Assembly (NCBI RefSeq): GCF_003332825.1
Contig: NZ_QIRF01000001.1
Span: 62,001-126,000 of the forward strand
DNA from: Dyella sp. C9
GTDB lineage: Bacteria > Pseudomonadota > Gammaproteobacteria > Xanthomonadales > Rhodanobacteraceae
Direction of reading: 5' to 3'
DNA: 64,000 nucleotides
The position numbers and the translations under genes were made by a program. Shown here piece by piece: positions 40,605 to 49,255 of this stretch; the stretch's first letter is position 1; each line of letters opens with the position of its first letter. A model generated the notes under the pieces. It did no database searches. It was not told the DNA's origin and saw only the letters and a program-made list of their open reading frames with translations.

Positions 40605-40994
40605 TCAGGCGTTCGCGCGCGGGCTCTGCGTTAGTGGGGGTGGGGCGCGAGCCAGGCGGCGCCTTGGAGCGGTCGCCGCGGCCCGACGACCCGACTCGGG
40701 AGCTATCGCCGGTGCGCCGGGCAGGACTGGGACGGTGAAGACGATCGTGCCGCCAAGCACCGTGCCGTGCGACACGAGCGCGCAGTAGGCGCAGGCGTCC
40801 ATGGCGTCGGTGCCGGGGTGCGCGGCTGGGGAGTGTTCGTCGGCCTGCGCATGTTCGCCGCACATGTCCGCCATGGTGGCGTCCATGTTCGCCGCCATGG
40901 CGAGGCGAGAGATGCTTGGGGCAAACAGCAGCAGGCATGCCGCCCATAAGGCGAGCCAAGCGACGACGTTGCGTCGGGTGCCCGTGCGATGCAT
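40605..40994 (-). CDS. DUF2946 protein
   Basis: A 129-residue protein with an N-terminal hydrophobic helix (W-L-A-L-W-A-A-C-L-L-L-F-A-P), a Met/His-rich segment (M-D-A-T-M-A-D-M-C) and the family motif C-A-Y-C-A-L-V-S-H-G near residue 85. DUF2946 proteins are small exported or membrane proteins usually found with TonB receptors and PepSY proteins; the Cys/Met/His content suits copper binding. ATG 40994 has a G-G-G-G-A site six bases upstream; two in-frame ATGs further upstream lack one. Lies just upstream of the TonB receptor gene. Confidence 0.75.
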   Translation of the reverse strand: MHRTGTRRNVVAWLALWAACLLLFAPSISRLAMAANMDATMADMCGEHAQADEHSPAAHPGTDAMDACAYCALVSHGTVLGGTIVFTVPVLPGAPAIAPESGRRAAATAPRRRLARAPPPLTQSPRANA

Positions 40995-41106
40995 GCCGAT
41001 CCCCACAAGAACTTTCGGCATGCTGCCATGAATCGCCGTGGCACAGGAGTGCACGCGCTGTGGCATATCGACACGCGCCTCGATCGGCGCGTGTCGATCA
41101 CGGGTC

Positions 41107-42081
41107 TTACCTCAGTCGTTCGACGATGCGCGCGATGGCATAGGTCTGCTGTGACCACCAGCCTTCGCCGTAGCTGCGCTGCCCGCCTGCCGGCGGCGCC
41201 AGCTGGTCGCGAATGCCGGTGGGTTCCAGCGTGGCGTTCCACGATGCCGTGCCGAACAGCATGTCCCACCACGGCAGCAGCACGCCGAAGTTGCAGCCGT
41301 AACGCGTGCCTTCGTGGCCGTAGCCGATGGCATGGTGGCGACGATGGAACGCGGGGCTTACCAGCACGCGCTCCAGCACCGGGCCGAAGGGCAGGCGCGC
41401 ATTCACGTGCTGCACGCTCTGCAGCAGGTTGCCCACGGCGGTGAGCATGACGTACTGGCCCGGTTCCACGCCAATGAACAGCGACAGCCCGGCGAAGAAG
41501 GCGGCCTGGATGACGGTGTCCAGCACGTGGTTGCGGTCGTCGCTCCACAGCGACATCTGGCGCTGGCTATGGTGCACGGCATGTAGCTCCCACCATACGC
41601 CGAAGCGGTGCTGCCAGCGGTGGTACCAGTAGCCGGCGAAGTCGAGCACGACCAGGTAGATCAGGAACGATGCCAGCGGCTGGTCGGTGACGCCCGGCCA
41701 CAGCGCGTCCAGTTCGATATTGGGCACGTTGTGGATCGCCATCAGGCTTTGCAGATGGTCGAACACCGGTTGCAGCAGGAAGAAGAACGCGATGTTGAAC
41801 ACGCCGAGCTTGGCGATCCAGGTATAGATGACGTCCACGCGGGTTTCCCGGCGGTCGCGCCATGGCTCGGCCGGGATGAGCGCCTCCAGCGGGCGCAGCA
41901 ACGCATACATCACCACGATCTGCAGCACGCCCACGATCACCCAGTACAGGGCGTCATAGGTATCCTCGTCGTAGCCCATCAGGCCCAGGCGGAACAGCAG
42001 CGGCTGCACGGCATCGACGTAGAGCAGCGTCTGCAGCGCCGCGATGCCGTCTTCCAGGTGATTGATGATTTCGTTGATCAT
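41107..42081 (-). CDS. Sterol desaturase / fatty-acid hydroxylase family membrane protein
   Basis: A 324-residue integral membrane di-iron enzyme. Histidine motifs are H154-x-x-x-H158 (H-R-W-Q-H), H167-x-x-H170-H171 (H-A-V-H-H) and a later F-H-R-R-H-H near residue 250. These are the classic eight-His ligand set. Members insert or oxidise C-H bonds in lipids or sterols; the bacterial substrates are often fatty acids or carotenoids. It sits 15 bases after the YncE-like gene in the copper island, which is unusual company. Helices: about 45-65, 90-108, 138-155, 185-215. Confidence 0.87.
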   Translation of the reverse strand: MINEIINHLEDGIAALQTLLYVDAVQPLLFRLGLMGYDEDTYDALYWVIVGVLQIVVMYALLRPLEALIPAEPWRDRRETRVDVIYTWIAKLGVFNIAFFFLLQPVFDHLQSLMAIHNVPNIELDALWPGVTDQPLASFLIYLVVLDFAGYWYHRWQHRFGVWWELHAVHHSQRQMSLWSDDRNHVLDTVIQAAFFAGLSLFIGVEPGQYVMLTAVGNLLQSVQHVNARLPFGPVLERVLVSPAFHRRHHAIGYGHEGTRYGCNFGVLLPWWDMLFGTASWNATLEPTGIRDQLAPPAGGQRSYGEGWWSQQTYAIARIVERLR

Positions 42082-42096
42082 GGCAAGGAGCGGTGC

Positions 42097-43119
42097 TCAG
42101 TCCGGATTGGGGCCAAGCACCGGCGCGCGATCGGCGAAATAGATGCCGTGCGGCGAACGGCCCACACGAATGGTGTCCACCAGCGTGTAGTTGCTCATGT
42201 CGATCACGCCGACATGCCGCGCGAAGCGGAACGTCACCCACAGGTAGCGCTTGTCGGCAGTCAGTTCCATGTCGTCCGGACCGGGCAGCAGGCCGGTGAT
42301 GTCCCGCGTCTTGGTCAGGGCGACGTAGTCGATGATGCTGATGGTGTTGGACACGCGGTTGCTGGCCGCGACGTGGCGGCCGTCATCCAGCGAGCGGAAG
42401 TTGTGCGCGCCGCGGCCGGTCGGAATGCGCTTGACCACCTGGCGCTTGTGCCAGTCGACCACTGCCACGTCGTCCTCGCCGGTCATGCCCACCAGCAGGT
42501 ACTTGTCGCCCGGCGTCATCCACAGGCCGGCTGGCGCATTGCCCACCGGCATGCGCCACGCAATCGTCTGCGTGGCCAGGTCGATTGCCGCCAGCTCGCC
42601 GGAGTCCTGCAGGGTGACGAACACCGTCTTGCCATCGGAGGAGAAATTGAGGTGGCTCGGCGTCTTGCCGATCGGGATGCGCTTGGCCAGCGCCATGGTG
42701 TGGCCGTCATAGCGATAGACGTCCACCCGGTTGAGGCGCAGCGCGGCGGTGACGAACCAGCGATGGTCGGGCGAAAAGCCGAGCTGGTAGGGGTCGTCCA
42801 CGCCCTCCATGCGTCGCTGCAGCTGGCCGGTGCGTGGATCGATGAACAGCAGGCTGTTGGATACCGAGTTCGCCACGATCAGCGAGCTTCGATCGGGCGT
42901 GATCATCAGGTGATGCGGTTCCTTGCCGGTCGGCTGGGTGTCCACCACCTTGTGCGTGGTCGGGTCGATCAGGGTCAGCTGGGCCTCGGCGGAGTCCAGC
43001 ACGATCACGCGCGTCGCGGCGGCGGCAACGCCCGAGCAGGCCATCAAGGCGCCCAGGAGCAGTACCTGTGCGCGGCGTCGGAGGGAAGGATTGGCAAAGC
43101 GGGAAAGTGGGTGCGTCAT
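42097..43119 (-). CDS. Exported YncE-type beta-propeller (YVTN repeats)
   Basis: A 340-residue protein with a signal peptide (residues 1 to about 35, ending A-A-A-A) and seven-bladed beta-propeller repeats. Each blade carries the T-P-D-x-x-x-L-x-V-A-N-S or F-S-x-D-G-K-T-V-F-V type signature (e.g. near residues 75, 160, 235). E. coli YncE is a periplasmic propeller linked to iron. Similar proteins occur in copper and heme loci. It is 33 bp after the SGNH gene and 15 bp before the desaturase gene, consistent with one operon. Confidence 0.85.
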   Translation of the reverse strand: MTHPLSRFANPSLRRRAQVLLLGALMACSGVAAAATRVIVLDSAEAQLTLIDPTTHKVVDTQPTGKEPHHLMITPDRSSLIVANSVSNSLLFIDPRTGQLQRRMEGVDDPYQLGFSPDHRWFVTAALRLNRVDVYRYDGHTMALAKRIPIGKTPSHLNFSSDGKTVFVTLQDSGELAAIDLATQTIAWRMPVGNAPAGLWMTPGDKYLLVGMTGEDDVAVVDWHKRQVVKRIPTGRGAHNFRSLDDGRHVAASNRVSNTISIIDYVALTKTRDITGLLPGPDDMELTADKRYLWVTFRFARHVGVIDMSNYTLVDTIRVGRSPHGIYFADRAPVLGPNPD

Positions 43120-43152
43120 GGGCTTGCGGGATACGGCAGGAAAGGGGGCGCG

Positions 43153-44442
43153 TCAGTGCGCAGCGGTCGAATGGTTGGGGGCGTTGAGCAGTGACAGCGG
43201 CACGGCCTGCGCCATGGCGGCATAGCCGGCATCGCTGGGATGGATATGGTCGCCGCTGTCGTAGGAGGCGCGAAGGCTGCCTGGATGCGCGGGGTCGCGC
43301 AATGCGGCGTCGAAATCCACCACGCCGTCGGCCTCGCGGGTGTTGCGCATCCACTGGTTCACCGCCAGGCGCAGCGACTCGCGCGGGGCGGGCAGCGCGG
43401 CGGGTGTCAGCGTACCCAGCAGCACGCGCACGTGGTGCCGACGGGCCGTGTCGATGAGACGCCGGTAGCCGGCAATCAGCGCATCGGCATTCACGGCGGT
43501 ATGCGGCTCGTCGCAGTCCAGTCCACGATGGGGCGGCATGGCGGCAAAGTTGATGTCGTTGATGCCGATCAGCACGATGACCGTGCGTACGCCCGGCTGC
43601 GCACTGAGCTCGCGCTCGAAGCGGCCCACCAGGCGCTCGCCATAGCAGGGCGAATCGGACAGCAGGCGGTTGCCGCTGATGCCGGCATTCAGTACGGCCG
43701 GCGCGTGCGCGTTGTTCTCGCCCAGGCGACGCGACAGTGCATCGGGCCAGCGCCGGTTGGTGCCTGGCGTGGAACGCATGCCGTCGGTGATGGAATCGCC
43801 GATGGCCAGCACGGCACCAGCAGGGGCCTGCGTCACCGCGAGCGAGTCGACCCAGGCGAACTGGGTGAAGTGCACGCGATAGGCATCAGCTGCGGTGTCC
43901 TGCGTGTGGTCGCCCGGCGCGGAAACGTAGCTGGTCTGGCTGGCCACGCGATGCCAGGCCTGCAGGCGCTGCCCCGCGCCGAGCAAGGTGCTGATGGCAT
44001 AGGGCTGGTGGCTGGCGACCTTCAGCGGCAGGGGATCGCTGTCCGCCTCGCCGCCGGGTGGCAGGCGGAGCCGTGGCTGGCCACCGAAGGTGACCGCGAC
44101 GCCGGCATCGGCGGTGGCCGCGTTACCGCCAGAGGCCCGCGCCACGCGCATCCGCTGGATATCGAGCGGCGTGGACGCGTAGTGGTTGCTCACGTGCAGC
44201 CGGATGCTGTCGCCGGCCAGGGTGGGGTACACGACTTGCCGCACGGTGCGGCCGGCCACGTCGGGCGCCTGGTAAAGCGGGGGCAGGGCTTCGCGCTGCG
44301 GAATGGACTGCAGCGAGGTCATCCATGCGGCGGTCCAGGCCCCCGCATCCTGGGCCTGGGCTACGCCGCATATCAGCGACAGCGCCGCCAGGTGCAGGCA
44401 CCAGCGGGTTCTACGGGACAAAGACAACCCATCCAAGAGCAT
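43153..44442 (-). CDS. Exported SGNH/GDSL esterase
   Basis: A 429-residue secreted esterase. A signal peptide ends near A-Q-A-Q (about residue 32). The C-terminal half has the SGNH set: G-D-S-I-T-D-G (Ser nucleophile) near residue 220, G-I-S-G-N near 258, G-I-N-D near 297 and D-H-I-H-P-S near 405. The N-terminal half is a beta-rich accessory domain. It probably deacylates polysaccharides or esters outside the cytoplasm. ATG 44442 with G-A-A-G-G upstream is chosen; the frame also has a TTG just before. Starts seven bases after the 44-residue gene. Confidence 0.88.
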   Translation of the reverse strand: MLLDGLSLSRRTRWCLHLAALSLICGVAQAQDAGAWTAAWMTSLQSIPQREALPPLYQAPDVAGRTVRQVVYPTLAGDSIRLHVSNHYASTPLDIQRMRVARASGGNAATADAGVAVTFGGQPRLRLPPGGEADSDPLPLKVASHQPYAISTLLGAGQRLQAWHRVASQTSYVSAPGDHTQDTAADAYRVHFTQFAWVDSLAVTQAPAGAVLAIGDSITDGMRSTPGTNRRWPDALSRRLGENNAHAPAVLNAGISGNRLLSDSPCYGERLVGRFERELSAQPGVRTVIVLIGINDINFAAMPPHRGLDCDEPHTAVNADALIAGYRRLIDTARRHHVRVLLGTLTPAALPAPRESLRLAVNQWMRNTREADGVVDFDAALRDPAHPGSLRASYDSGDHIHPSDAGYAAMAQAVPLSLLNAPNHSTAAH

Positions 44443-44448
44443 CAACCT

Positions 44449-44583
44449 TCAATCCAACAACGTGAAAGCATGCCTGCTGTTGCCTTTCCGCAGCCTGTAC
44501 TGCGTGAAGACACCGAGCAAAATGATGACGTAGGTGCAGGCCCAGGCCTGGGTGAAAAGCAGGATCGCTGCCGGTTCGTGCAT
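44449..44583 (-). CDS. 44-residue single-pass membrane protein
   Basis: A small open frame with an excellent A-G-G-A-G-A site six bases before its ATG. The product is one long hydrophobic helix (A-A-I-L-L-F-T-Q-A-W-A-C-T-Y-V-I-I-L-L) flanked by a short acidic N-terminus and a basic tail (Y-R-L-R-K-G-N-S-R). It stops seven bases before the SGNH start and follows the PCuAC gene by 20 bases, so it is clearly an operon member. It resembles the small subunits that stabilise larger membrane complexes, but the partner is unknown. Confidence 0.65.
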   Translation of the reverse strand: MHEPAAILLFTQAWACTYVIILLGVFTQYRLRKGNSRHAFTLLD

Positions 44584-44603
44584 GGTGGCTCTCCTGTATC
44601 GGC

Positions 44604-45059
44604 TCAGTCGCCGGGGCCCAGTGCGCTGGCGGGGCGCACGGTGAAGACGGCCGTGACCGCGCTGCCGTCGGCGAATTCGAAGCGAAGCGGGATCTGCTCA
44701 CCCACCTGCAGCGGCTGTACCGGCCCTTCGAGCATCAGGTGAAAACCACCCGGCGACAGCGCCACGCGGCCATGCGCGGGCACCACCAGTTCGTCGACCA
44801 TGTCCATGCGGCTCATGCCGCCCTCGGTGCGGCTCCGGTGCAGCATGCTGTGCCGGAAACGGGGCGAGCTGACCTGCCGGAGCACTTCAGGCGCATCGCC
44901 GTCGTTCGCCAGTTCGGCATAGGCGCCGGCGGGCAAATCCCCCGGCAGCAGCCGGATCCATGCCTGGCTGACATGCACGTGGTCGGCGGTGCCGGCAAGG
45001 GCCTGGCTGGATACCGCCAGGGCCAGGCAGGCGGTAGTCAAGGCAACACGAAACAACAT
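44604..45059 (-). CDS. Periplasmic copper chaperone PCuAC
   Basis: A 151-residue protein with a signal peptide (cleavage near A-L-A-G, residue 22) and a cupredoxin-like fold. Copper ligands fit the PCuAC pattern: H-S-M-L-H near residue 70, G-G-M-S-R-M near 80 and F-H-L-M near 105, with Met/His spaced as in the H-M-x10-M-x21-H-x-M family motif. PCuAC binds Cu(I)/Cu(II) and delivers copper to cytochrome oxidase. It has a G-G-G-G-A-G-A site and sits 20 bases after the PepSY gene, within the copper island. Confidence 0.86.
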   Translation of the reverse strand: MLFRVALTTACLALAVSSQALAGTADHVHVSQAWIRLLPGDLPAGAYAELANDGDAPEVLRQVSSPRFRHSMLHRSRTEGGMSRMDMVDELVVPAHGRVALSPGGFHLMLEGPVQPLQVGEQIPLRFEFADGSAVTAVFTVRPASALGPGD

Positions 45060-45079
45060 CACGATCTCCCCATCGTTGG

Positions 45080-46501
45080 TCATTGTGCAGCGTGCGGGTG
45101 GGTGGCAGGTGCCAGCCCAAGGAAGTGGTGGGCGCGCGGCAGGCGTCGCAACAGCAGTCGCTCGATGGGAAGCACCAGCAGCATCGACGCGCCCAGCAGC
45201 GGCAACAGCACACCGAGCGCGCACACCAGGCAGACGAAGGCCGGTGCATAGCGCGGCCGGTGCAGCGCCCCGGGCGCGCCCAGCGTGCCCTTCGGGCGTC
45301 GGCGCCACCACAGCACGGTGGCGCTGCATACCATGGTGATCAGGCCCAGCGCCGTGAGCGCACTCAGTATCTGGTTCAGTGGCGGAAACAGCACGCCCTC
45401 GTGCACGGCCACGCCGTAGCCGATCAGGCGGTCGAGCAGCGGCCGCTGGGCGAAATCCACGCGCTGGATCACCCGGCCCTGCACCGGGTCGAGGCTCAGG
45501 TCGGCGCGCAGCGGGCGGCTGTCGGCATCGGAGCGTGCCGACCACGTTGGCCGCTTGGCCGATGGCGGGGAAATGAGCACCGGCGATGCCATCTGCTGGG
45601 CGACCACGGCCGGCAGCAGGCGATCCAGTGCGGAGTAGTCGACGGGCGCGACAGGGTGCATGCCGGCGTCCTGCATTCCCTTCATGCCAGCCATGCCGGC
45701 CATGTCCGCATGCATGGCGTGCTCATCGGCCGGGGTGTTCGCGGTCGCGATCTGGCGACGCTCGTCGGCGCTGCCTATGGTCCAGTCCTGCACCACGGCG
45801 GCGTGCGCCATGTACTGCCGTGCATCGCGCAACAGGCCACCCCAGGATTTGGCCCACGGCAGGCCCGAGACCAGCAGGAACAGTGCAAACAGCGACACCC
45901 AGACGCCGGTGACGGCATGCAGGTCGCGCCAGAACACGCGTCCCCCGTGGGTCAGTCGCGGGTACAGCGTGCCGCCCGGGCGACCCGAGCGGGGCCACCA
46001 CAGGTAGAGGCCGGTGAGCAGCAGCAGGATGGTCCACGAAGCGGCCAGTTCAACCAGCATGGAACCTGCGGTCCCCAGCATCAGTTCGCCATGCAGGTAG
46101 AAGATGACGCGCATGAACCGATCGTTCTCGCGCACCACGTGCAGCACGCGCAGGCTGGCCGGATCGAGGTAGACACGGGTGAGCTCGCCGCCTTGCCCCA
46201 CCAGGATGCGCGTGGCCGCGTGGGGCGACGCAGGCAGTTCGTAGGCATTGAGCACGGTGCCGGGCACGGCAGCCAGCGCCGCGGCGACCTGCGCCGATGC
46301 GGGCTGGGCCGGCGCATCGGTGACGTGTGCATAACTGCGGTCCAGCCACGGCTCCACCTGCGGACGGAACAGGTAGATCAGGCCGGTGCAGGCCAGCCAG
46401 AGTACGAACGGCAGGCAGAACACGCCGGCGTAGAAATGCCAGCGCCACAACAGGCGATAGGCATCGCGCTGGCGCGTGCCTCCGACGCGGGGGGCACTCA
46501 T
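45080..46501 (-). CDS. PepSY-domain membrane protein with a Met-rich loop
   Basis: A 473-residue inner-membrane protein of the PepSY-associated TM family: helices near residues 20-40, 150-172, 195-215, 360-385 and 400-425, with PepSY-type periplasmic domains between. The loop around 245-270 is unusually rich in Met and His (H-A-M-H-A-D-M-A-G-M-A-G-M-K-G-M), a copper-binding composition. Relatives act as metal reductases paired with TonB receptors. ATG 46501 has G-A-G-G-G-T upstream; the frame extends 39 codons further. Next in the operon is PCuAC. Confidence 0.85.
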   Translation of the reverse strand: MSAPRVGGTRQRDAYRLLWRWHFYAGVFCLPFVLWLACTGLIYLFRPQVEPWLDRSYAHVTDAPAQPASAQVAAALAAVPGTVLNAYELPASPHAATRILVGQGGELTRVYLDPASLRVLHVVRENDRFMRVIFYLHGELMLGTAGSMLVELAASWTILLLLTGLYLWWPRSGRPGGTLYPRLTHGGRVFWRDLHAVTGVWVSLFALFLLVSGLPWAKSWGGLLRDARQYMAHAAVVQDWTIGSADERRQIATANTPADEHAMHADMAGMAGMKGMQDAGMHPVAPVDYSALDRLLPAVVAQQMASPVLISPPSAKRPTWSARSDADSRPLRADLSLDPVQGRVIQRVDFAQRPLLDRLIGYGVAVHEGVLFPPLNQILSALTALGLITMVCSATVLWWRRRPKGTLGAPGALHRPRYAPAFVCLVCALGVLLPLLGASMLLVLPIERLLLRRLPRAHHFLGLAPATHPHAAQ

Positions 46502-46666
46502 GGGCGCACCCTCGACGGCGCGGACCGCGTGGCGGGAGCCGCCTCGCGCAGGGAAACGAATGTCATCGGCAATGATCCGAACGTTGCGCCGGGTGATGGG
46601 CGCGACTTGCGCGGGCACCTGAGGTGCGGGCGCGTGGCTTGCGTCCCTTGCAGGGGACGCTGCGGA

Positions 46667-47080
46667 TCAGGCCAGCGGTGGACCGCGCGAGTGGAGCGTC
46701 AGCGGCGTGGGCGGCGGGGCAGGTGCGGTAGCGGCCGGCAACGCCAGCGACGCGGGAGCCAGCGCATGGATGGCTACGCCGAAGGTGGATGCCAGGGCCG
46801 GGCCGTGGCCAAGCAGCACGCAGTAGTCGCAGGCATCGCCGGTGACGGACTGTTCCGGCGTCGCCGGCTGGCCGTGCGGGCGATCCAGGCCGTGCCCGGT
46901 GCACCAGGCGCCCAGGTCGGGCGCCGCAGACATGGCCAGCAGGGTGCGCGAAACCGTGGGCGCAAAAAGCAGCAGCCCGATGGCGACCAGGGCCAGCCAG
47001 GCAGCGAACCGACGGCGGGGGCTTCTGCGGTGCAAGAGGGATTCCGGGCTGGCAAGTCTGGACCAGGCTTCAGGGATCAT
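46667..47080 (-). CDS. Second DUF2946 protein
   Basis: A 137-residue protein with one helix (F-A-A-W-L-A-L-V-A-I-G-L-L-L-F-A-P) and the motif C-D-Y-C-V-L-L-G-H-G near residue 85, plus a Pro/Ala-rich tail. It is a paralogue of the DUF2946 gene at 40605-40994, with the same layout but only distant similarity. It heads the copper island, 165 bases upstream of PepSY. Start at ATG 47080; the ribosome-binding site is modest. Confidence 0.75.
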   Translation of the reverse strand: MIPEAWSRLASPESLLHRRSPRRRFAAWLALVAIGLLLFAPTVSRTLLAMSAAPDLGAWCTGHGLDRPHGQPATPEQSVTGDACDYCVLLGHGPALASTFGVAIHALAPASLALPAATAPAPPPTPLTLHSRGPPLA

Positions 47081-47133
47081 GCCACAACTGCCCCGCTTGC
47101 CGCAGGGCTGCGGCTTTCCCGCGGCGAGACGCC

Positions 47134-49134
47134 TCATGGCCAGGAAGCCTCGGGCGTCGGTGGCGCATCCTGCGGAAACAGGGCCAGCCGCAGGCCCACC
47201 AGGTCGAGCAGGGCTTCGCGTTCGCCGGCGCCCTGCCACGGTGCGCCGCTGGCCATGGCCTGGTCCAGCGTGCGCAGCGTATCGGCGGGTGGCCGCTCGC
47301 CCGTGGCATGCCCGGCGATGGCTTCCAGCACCGTGCCCAGCAGCCCCCGGTGATGGCCATCCATGCGCGCAAAACAATTCTGCAGCCCGAGCGTGTTGAG
47401 CGCGGCGCGCAGGTCGCCGAGCGCCAGTCCGCCCGCTGCCTCGGTCGACTCATTGCTCATGCGGATCGCCACCGCCTCGAAACGGTCGAGCATGCGGTCG
47501 AGCACTTCGTCGTGTTCTTCCGCACGGCGGCCGGCGGCGATGCGGGCCAGGTCGCGGCGATCCGCCTTGTTGAGTCGCGCGATGCGCTGGCGATCGCTCA
47601 CCGAACGCATGACCAGGGTGACGCCCAGCGTGCAGCCGATGCCGAGCACCGTGGCGAGGCCGTTGTTGGCGAACTTCACGAAGTCGGCGTTGCTGCTCTC
47701 CTGCAGGCTCATCGACGGGAAGATGCCGATCAGCAACGGCGTCAGCCATGGCGCGATGCTGGCGTTGCCCAGGAAGGCCGCGGCGGGAATGAAGAACAGG
47801 CCCAGGCAATACGCCAGCAGGGGAAAGCCGTCGATCATGGGAAACACGCCGAACAGGAACACCCCGGCCACCACCACCGATATCGCATTGCCAATGAGGA
47901 AGGTGCCGATGGCGGGGGCAGGGTCGTCCATGTGCGCAAAGATGCTGCCGGCCACCGCCGCCATCATCACCGCGACGCTGCCCGACGGCCACGCGCTGTA
48001 GCGCCAGAACGTGCACACGGCCACCAGGCTGATCGCCACCGCGAGGCATGACAGCATCACCAGCAAGGGATCCAGGTGCCCGCGACGCCCACGCTGTGTC
48101 GGCGGTGCGGGGCCGCTGGCCGGTACGCCCTGGGCGAGATCGATGCAGTCCCGCCAGCGCCGCACCAGTTCGAGGCCACGATCGCAGAGTCCGGCGTAGA
48201 TGAGATGGCCCCAGTCGGCGTATTGCGATTGCGCGGCCAGTTCGGCTTCCAGTTTCTGCAGCAGCGGCGCCGGGCCCACCTGCGAGGATGGTCGTCCGTC
48301 GGGCATGCTCGCCACCAGCCAGCCGCCGATCTCGTTCACCAGTGGCTCGGCCTGCTGGTACAGCGCGGGCGCGTGCTCGCCGAGGTTGGCCAGTCGCGCC
48401 GTCACCGAGGTCATCAGCAGCCCGCAGCGGCGCACCTGGCTGCGCAGCACCTGCATGTCGGACAACAGCCGGGTGTCGGCGCGCTCGTAGCGGGCCTGGT
48501 CGACGATCTGGTCGATCGCGCCCACATGCGAGGCGAACCGGCGCCACTCGGCCGGCGAGGGATGCGCCTTGTGCGCGTGGCCCAGCGTGGCCTGGGCCAG
48601 CGCGACCAGGTCGCGCATCCACGCGTTGATGGCCGCATGCAGGGTGGGGTTGACGCTGCGCGCCAGGAAGACACTGTGCAGCAGGTGGCTGCAAACGATG
48701 CCAAGGCCGATCTCTTCCACGCGCGCCACTGCGGTGTCCCAGATCGCGGCTGGGGTGTCCACCGCCGGAAAGCCGACGATGGCCGCGGTATACCCGGCCA
48801 GCATGAAGGCATAGCCGCGCAGCCCGCCTTCGAGCAGCGAACCGGCCAGGCAGAGGGCGATCCATGCCGTCATCGTGATGATCAGCAAGGGAGGCGCGTC
48901 GATCAGGTTGGGAATGACCGCCACTGCCACGGCGGCGCCGCACAGCGTGCCGACCAGCCGCCACAGCGCCTTCGCATTGAGTGCGCCGGAGGTGCGCTGC
49001 GACACGATGTAGACCGTGGCCGCGGCCCAGTAGGGCCGGTCCAGGTTGGCGGCGAAGGCGATGTACAGCGCCAGCATGGCCGCCGCGAAGGTGACCAAGG
49101 CAAAGGACCAGTCTTGTCGCGAGGGCAGGTGCAT
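47134..49134 (-). CDS. FUSC-family aromatic acid exporter-like protein
   Basis: A 666-residue membrane protein. An N-terminal set of about five helices (residues 12-165) is repeated after a long cytoplasmic domain (170-370) by a second set (380-530), as in AaeB/YccS/FUSC proteins, then a cytoplasmic C-terminus. Y-W-A-A-A-T-V-Y-I-V and W-R-L-V-G-T-L-C-G near residues 35-65 are typical. AaeB exports hydroxylated aromatic acids with the AaeA membrane-fusion protein. Here the next minus gene is TetR, and a divergent EmrA-like fusion protein lies close by, so it may use that partner. Confidence 0.82.
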   Translation of the reverse strand: MHLPSRQDWSFALVTFAAAMLALYIAFAANLDRPYWAAATVYIVSQRTSGALNAKALWRLVGTLCGAAVAVAVIPNLIDAPPLLIITMTAWIALCLAGSLLEGGLRGYAFMLAGYTAAIVGFPAVDTPAAIWDTAVARVEEIGLGIVCSHLLHSVFLARSVNPTLHAAINAWMRDLVALAQATLGHAHKAHPSPAEWRRFASHVGAIDQIVDQARYERADTRLLSDMQVLRSQVRRCGLLMTSVTARLANLGEHAPALYQQAEPLVNEIGGWLVASMPDGRPSSQVGPAPLLQKLEAELAAQSQYADWGHLIYAGLCDRGLELVRRWRDCIDLAQGVPASGPAPPTQRGRRGHLDPLLVMLSCLAVAISLVAVCTFWRYSAWPSGSVAVMMAAVAGSIFAHMDDPAPAIGTFLIGNAISVVVAGVFLFGVFPMIDGFPLLAYCLGLFFIPAAAFLGNASIAPWLTPLLIGIFPSMSLQESSNADFVKFANNGLATVLGIGCTLGVTLVMRSVSDRQRIARLNKADRRDLARIAAGRRAEEHDEVLDRMLDRFEAVAIRMSNESTEAAGGLALGDLRAALNTLGLQNCFARMDGHHRGLLGTVLEAIAGHATGERPPADTLRTLDQAMASGAPWQGAGEREALLDLVGLRLALFPQDAPPTPEASWP

Positions 49135-49216
49135 CGGGCAATCAGGCCATGGCGCTGCACGGACCAGGGACGGTGCGGTGGCCCGAGCTTACTTGCCATG
49201 GCGTGATGCCCGCAGA

Positions 49217-49246
49217 TGCACGGCCGACGCAGCGGCGAGCCGTGCA
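49217..49246 (-). terminator. 8-bp hairpin downstream of tetR
   Basis: TGCACGGC (49217-49224) and GCCGTGCA (49239-49246) are perfect inverted repeats with a 14-base loop, just after the TetR stop at 49256 (minus strand). No T tract. Confidence 0.4.
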
Positions 49247-49255
49247 CGGGGCGAC

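Noticed and set aside
47099-47114. GCCGCA/TGCGGC hairpin between FUSC and DUF2946 genes
   Set aside because: Only six base pairs and its T tract is on the strand opposite to the genes, so not a terminator for them.
45083-47353. 756-codon plus-strand frame across the copper island
   Set aside because: Antisense shadow of the PepSY and DUF2946 genes, rich in Arg, Gln and Gly.
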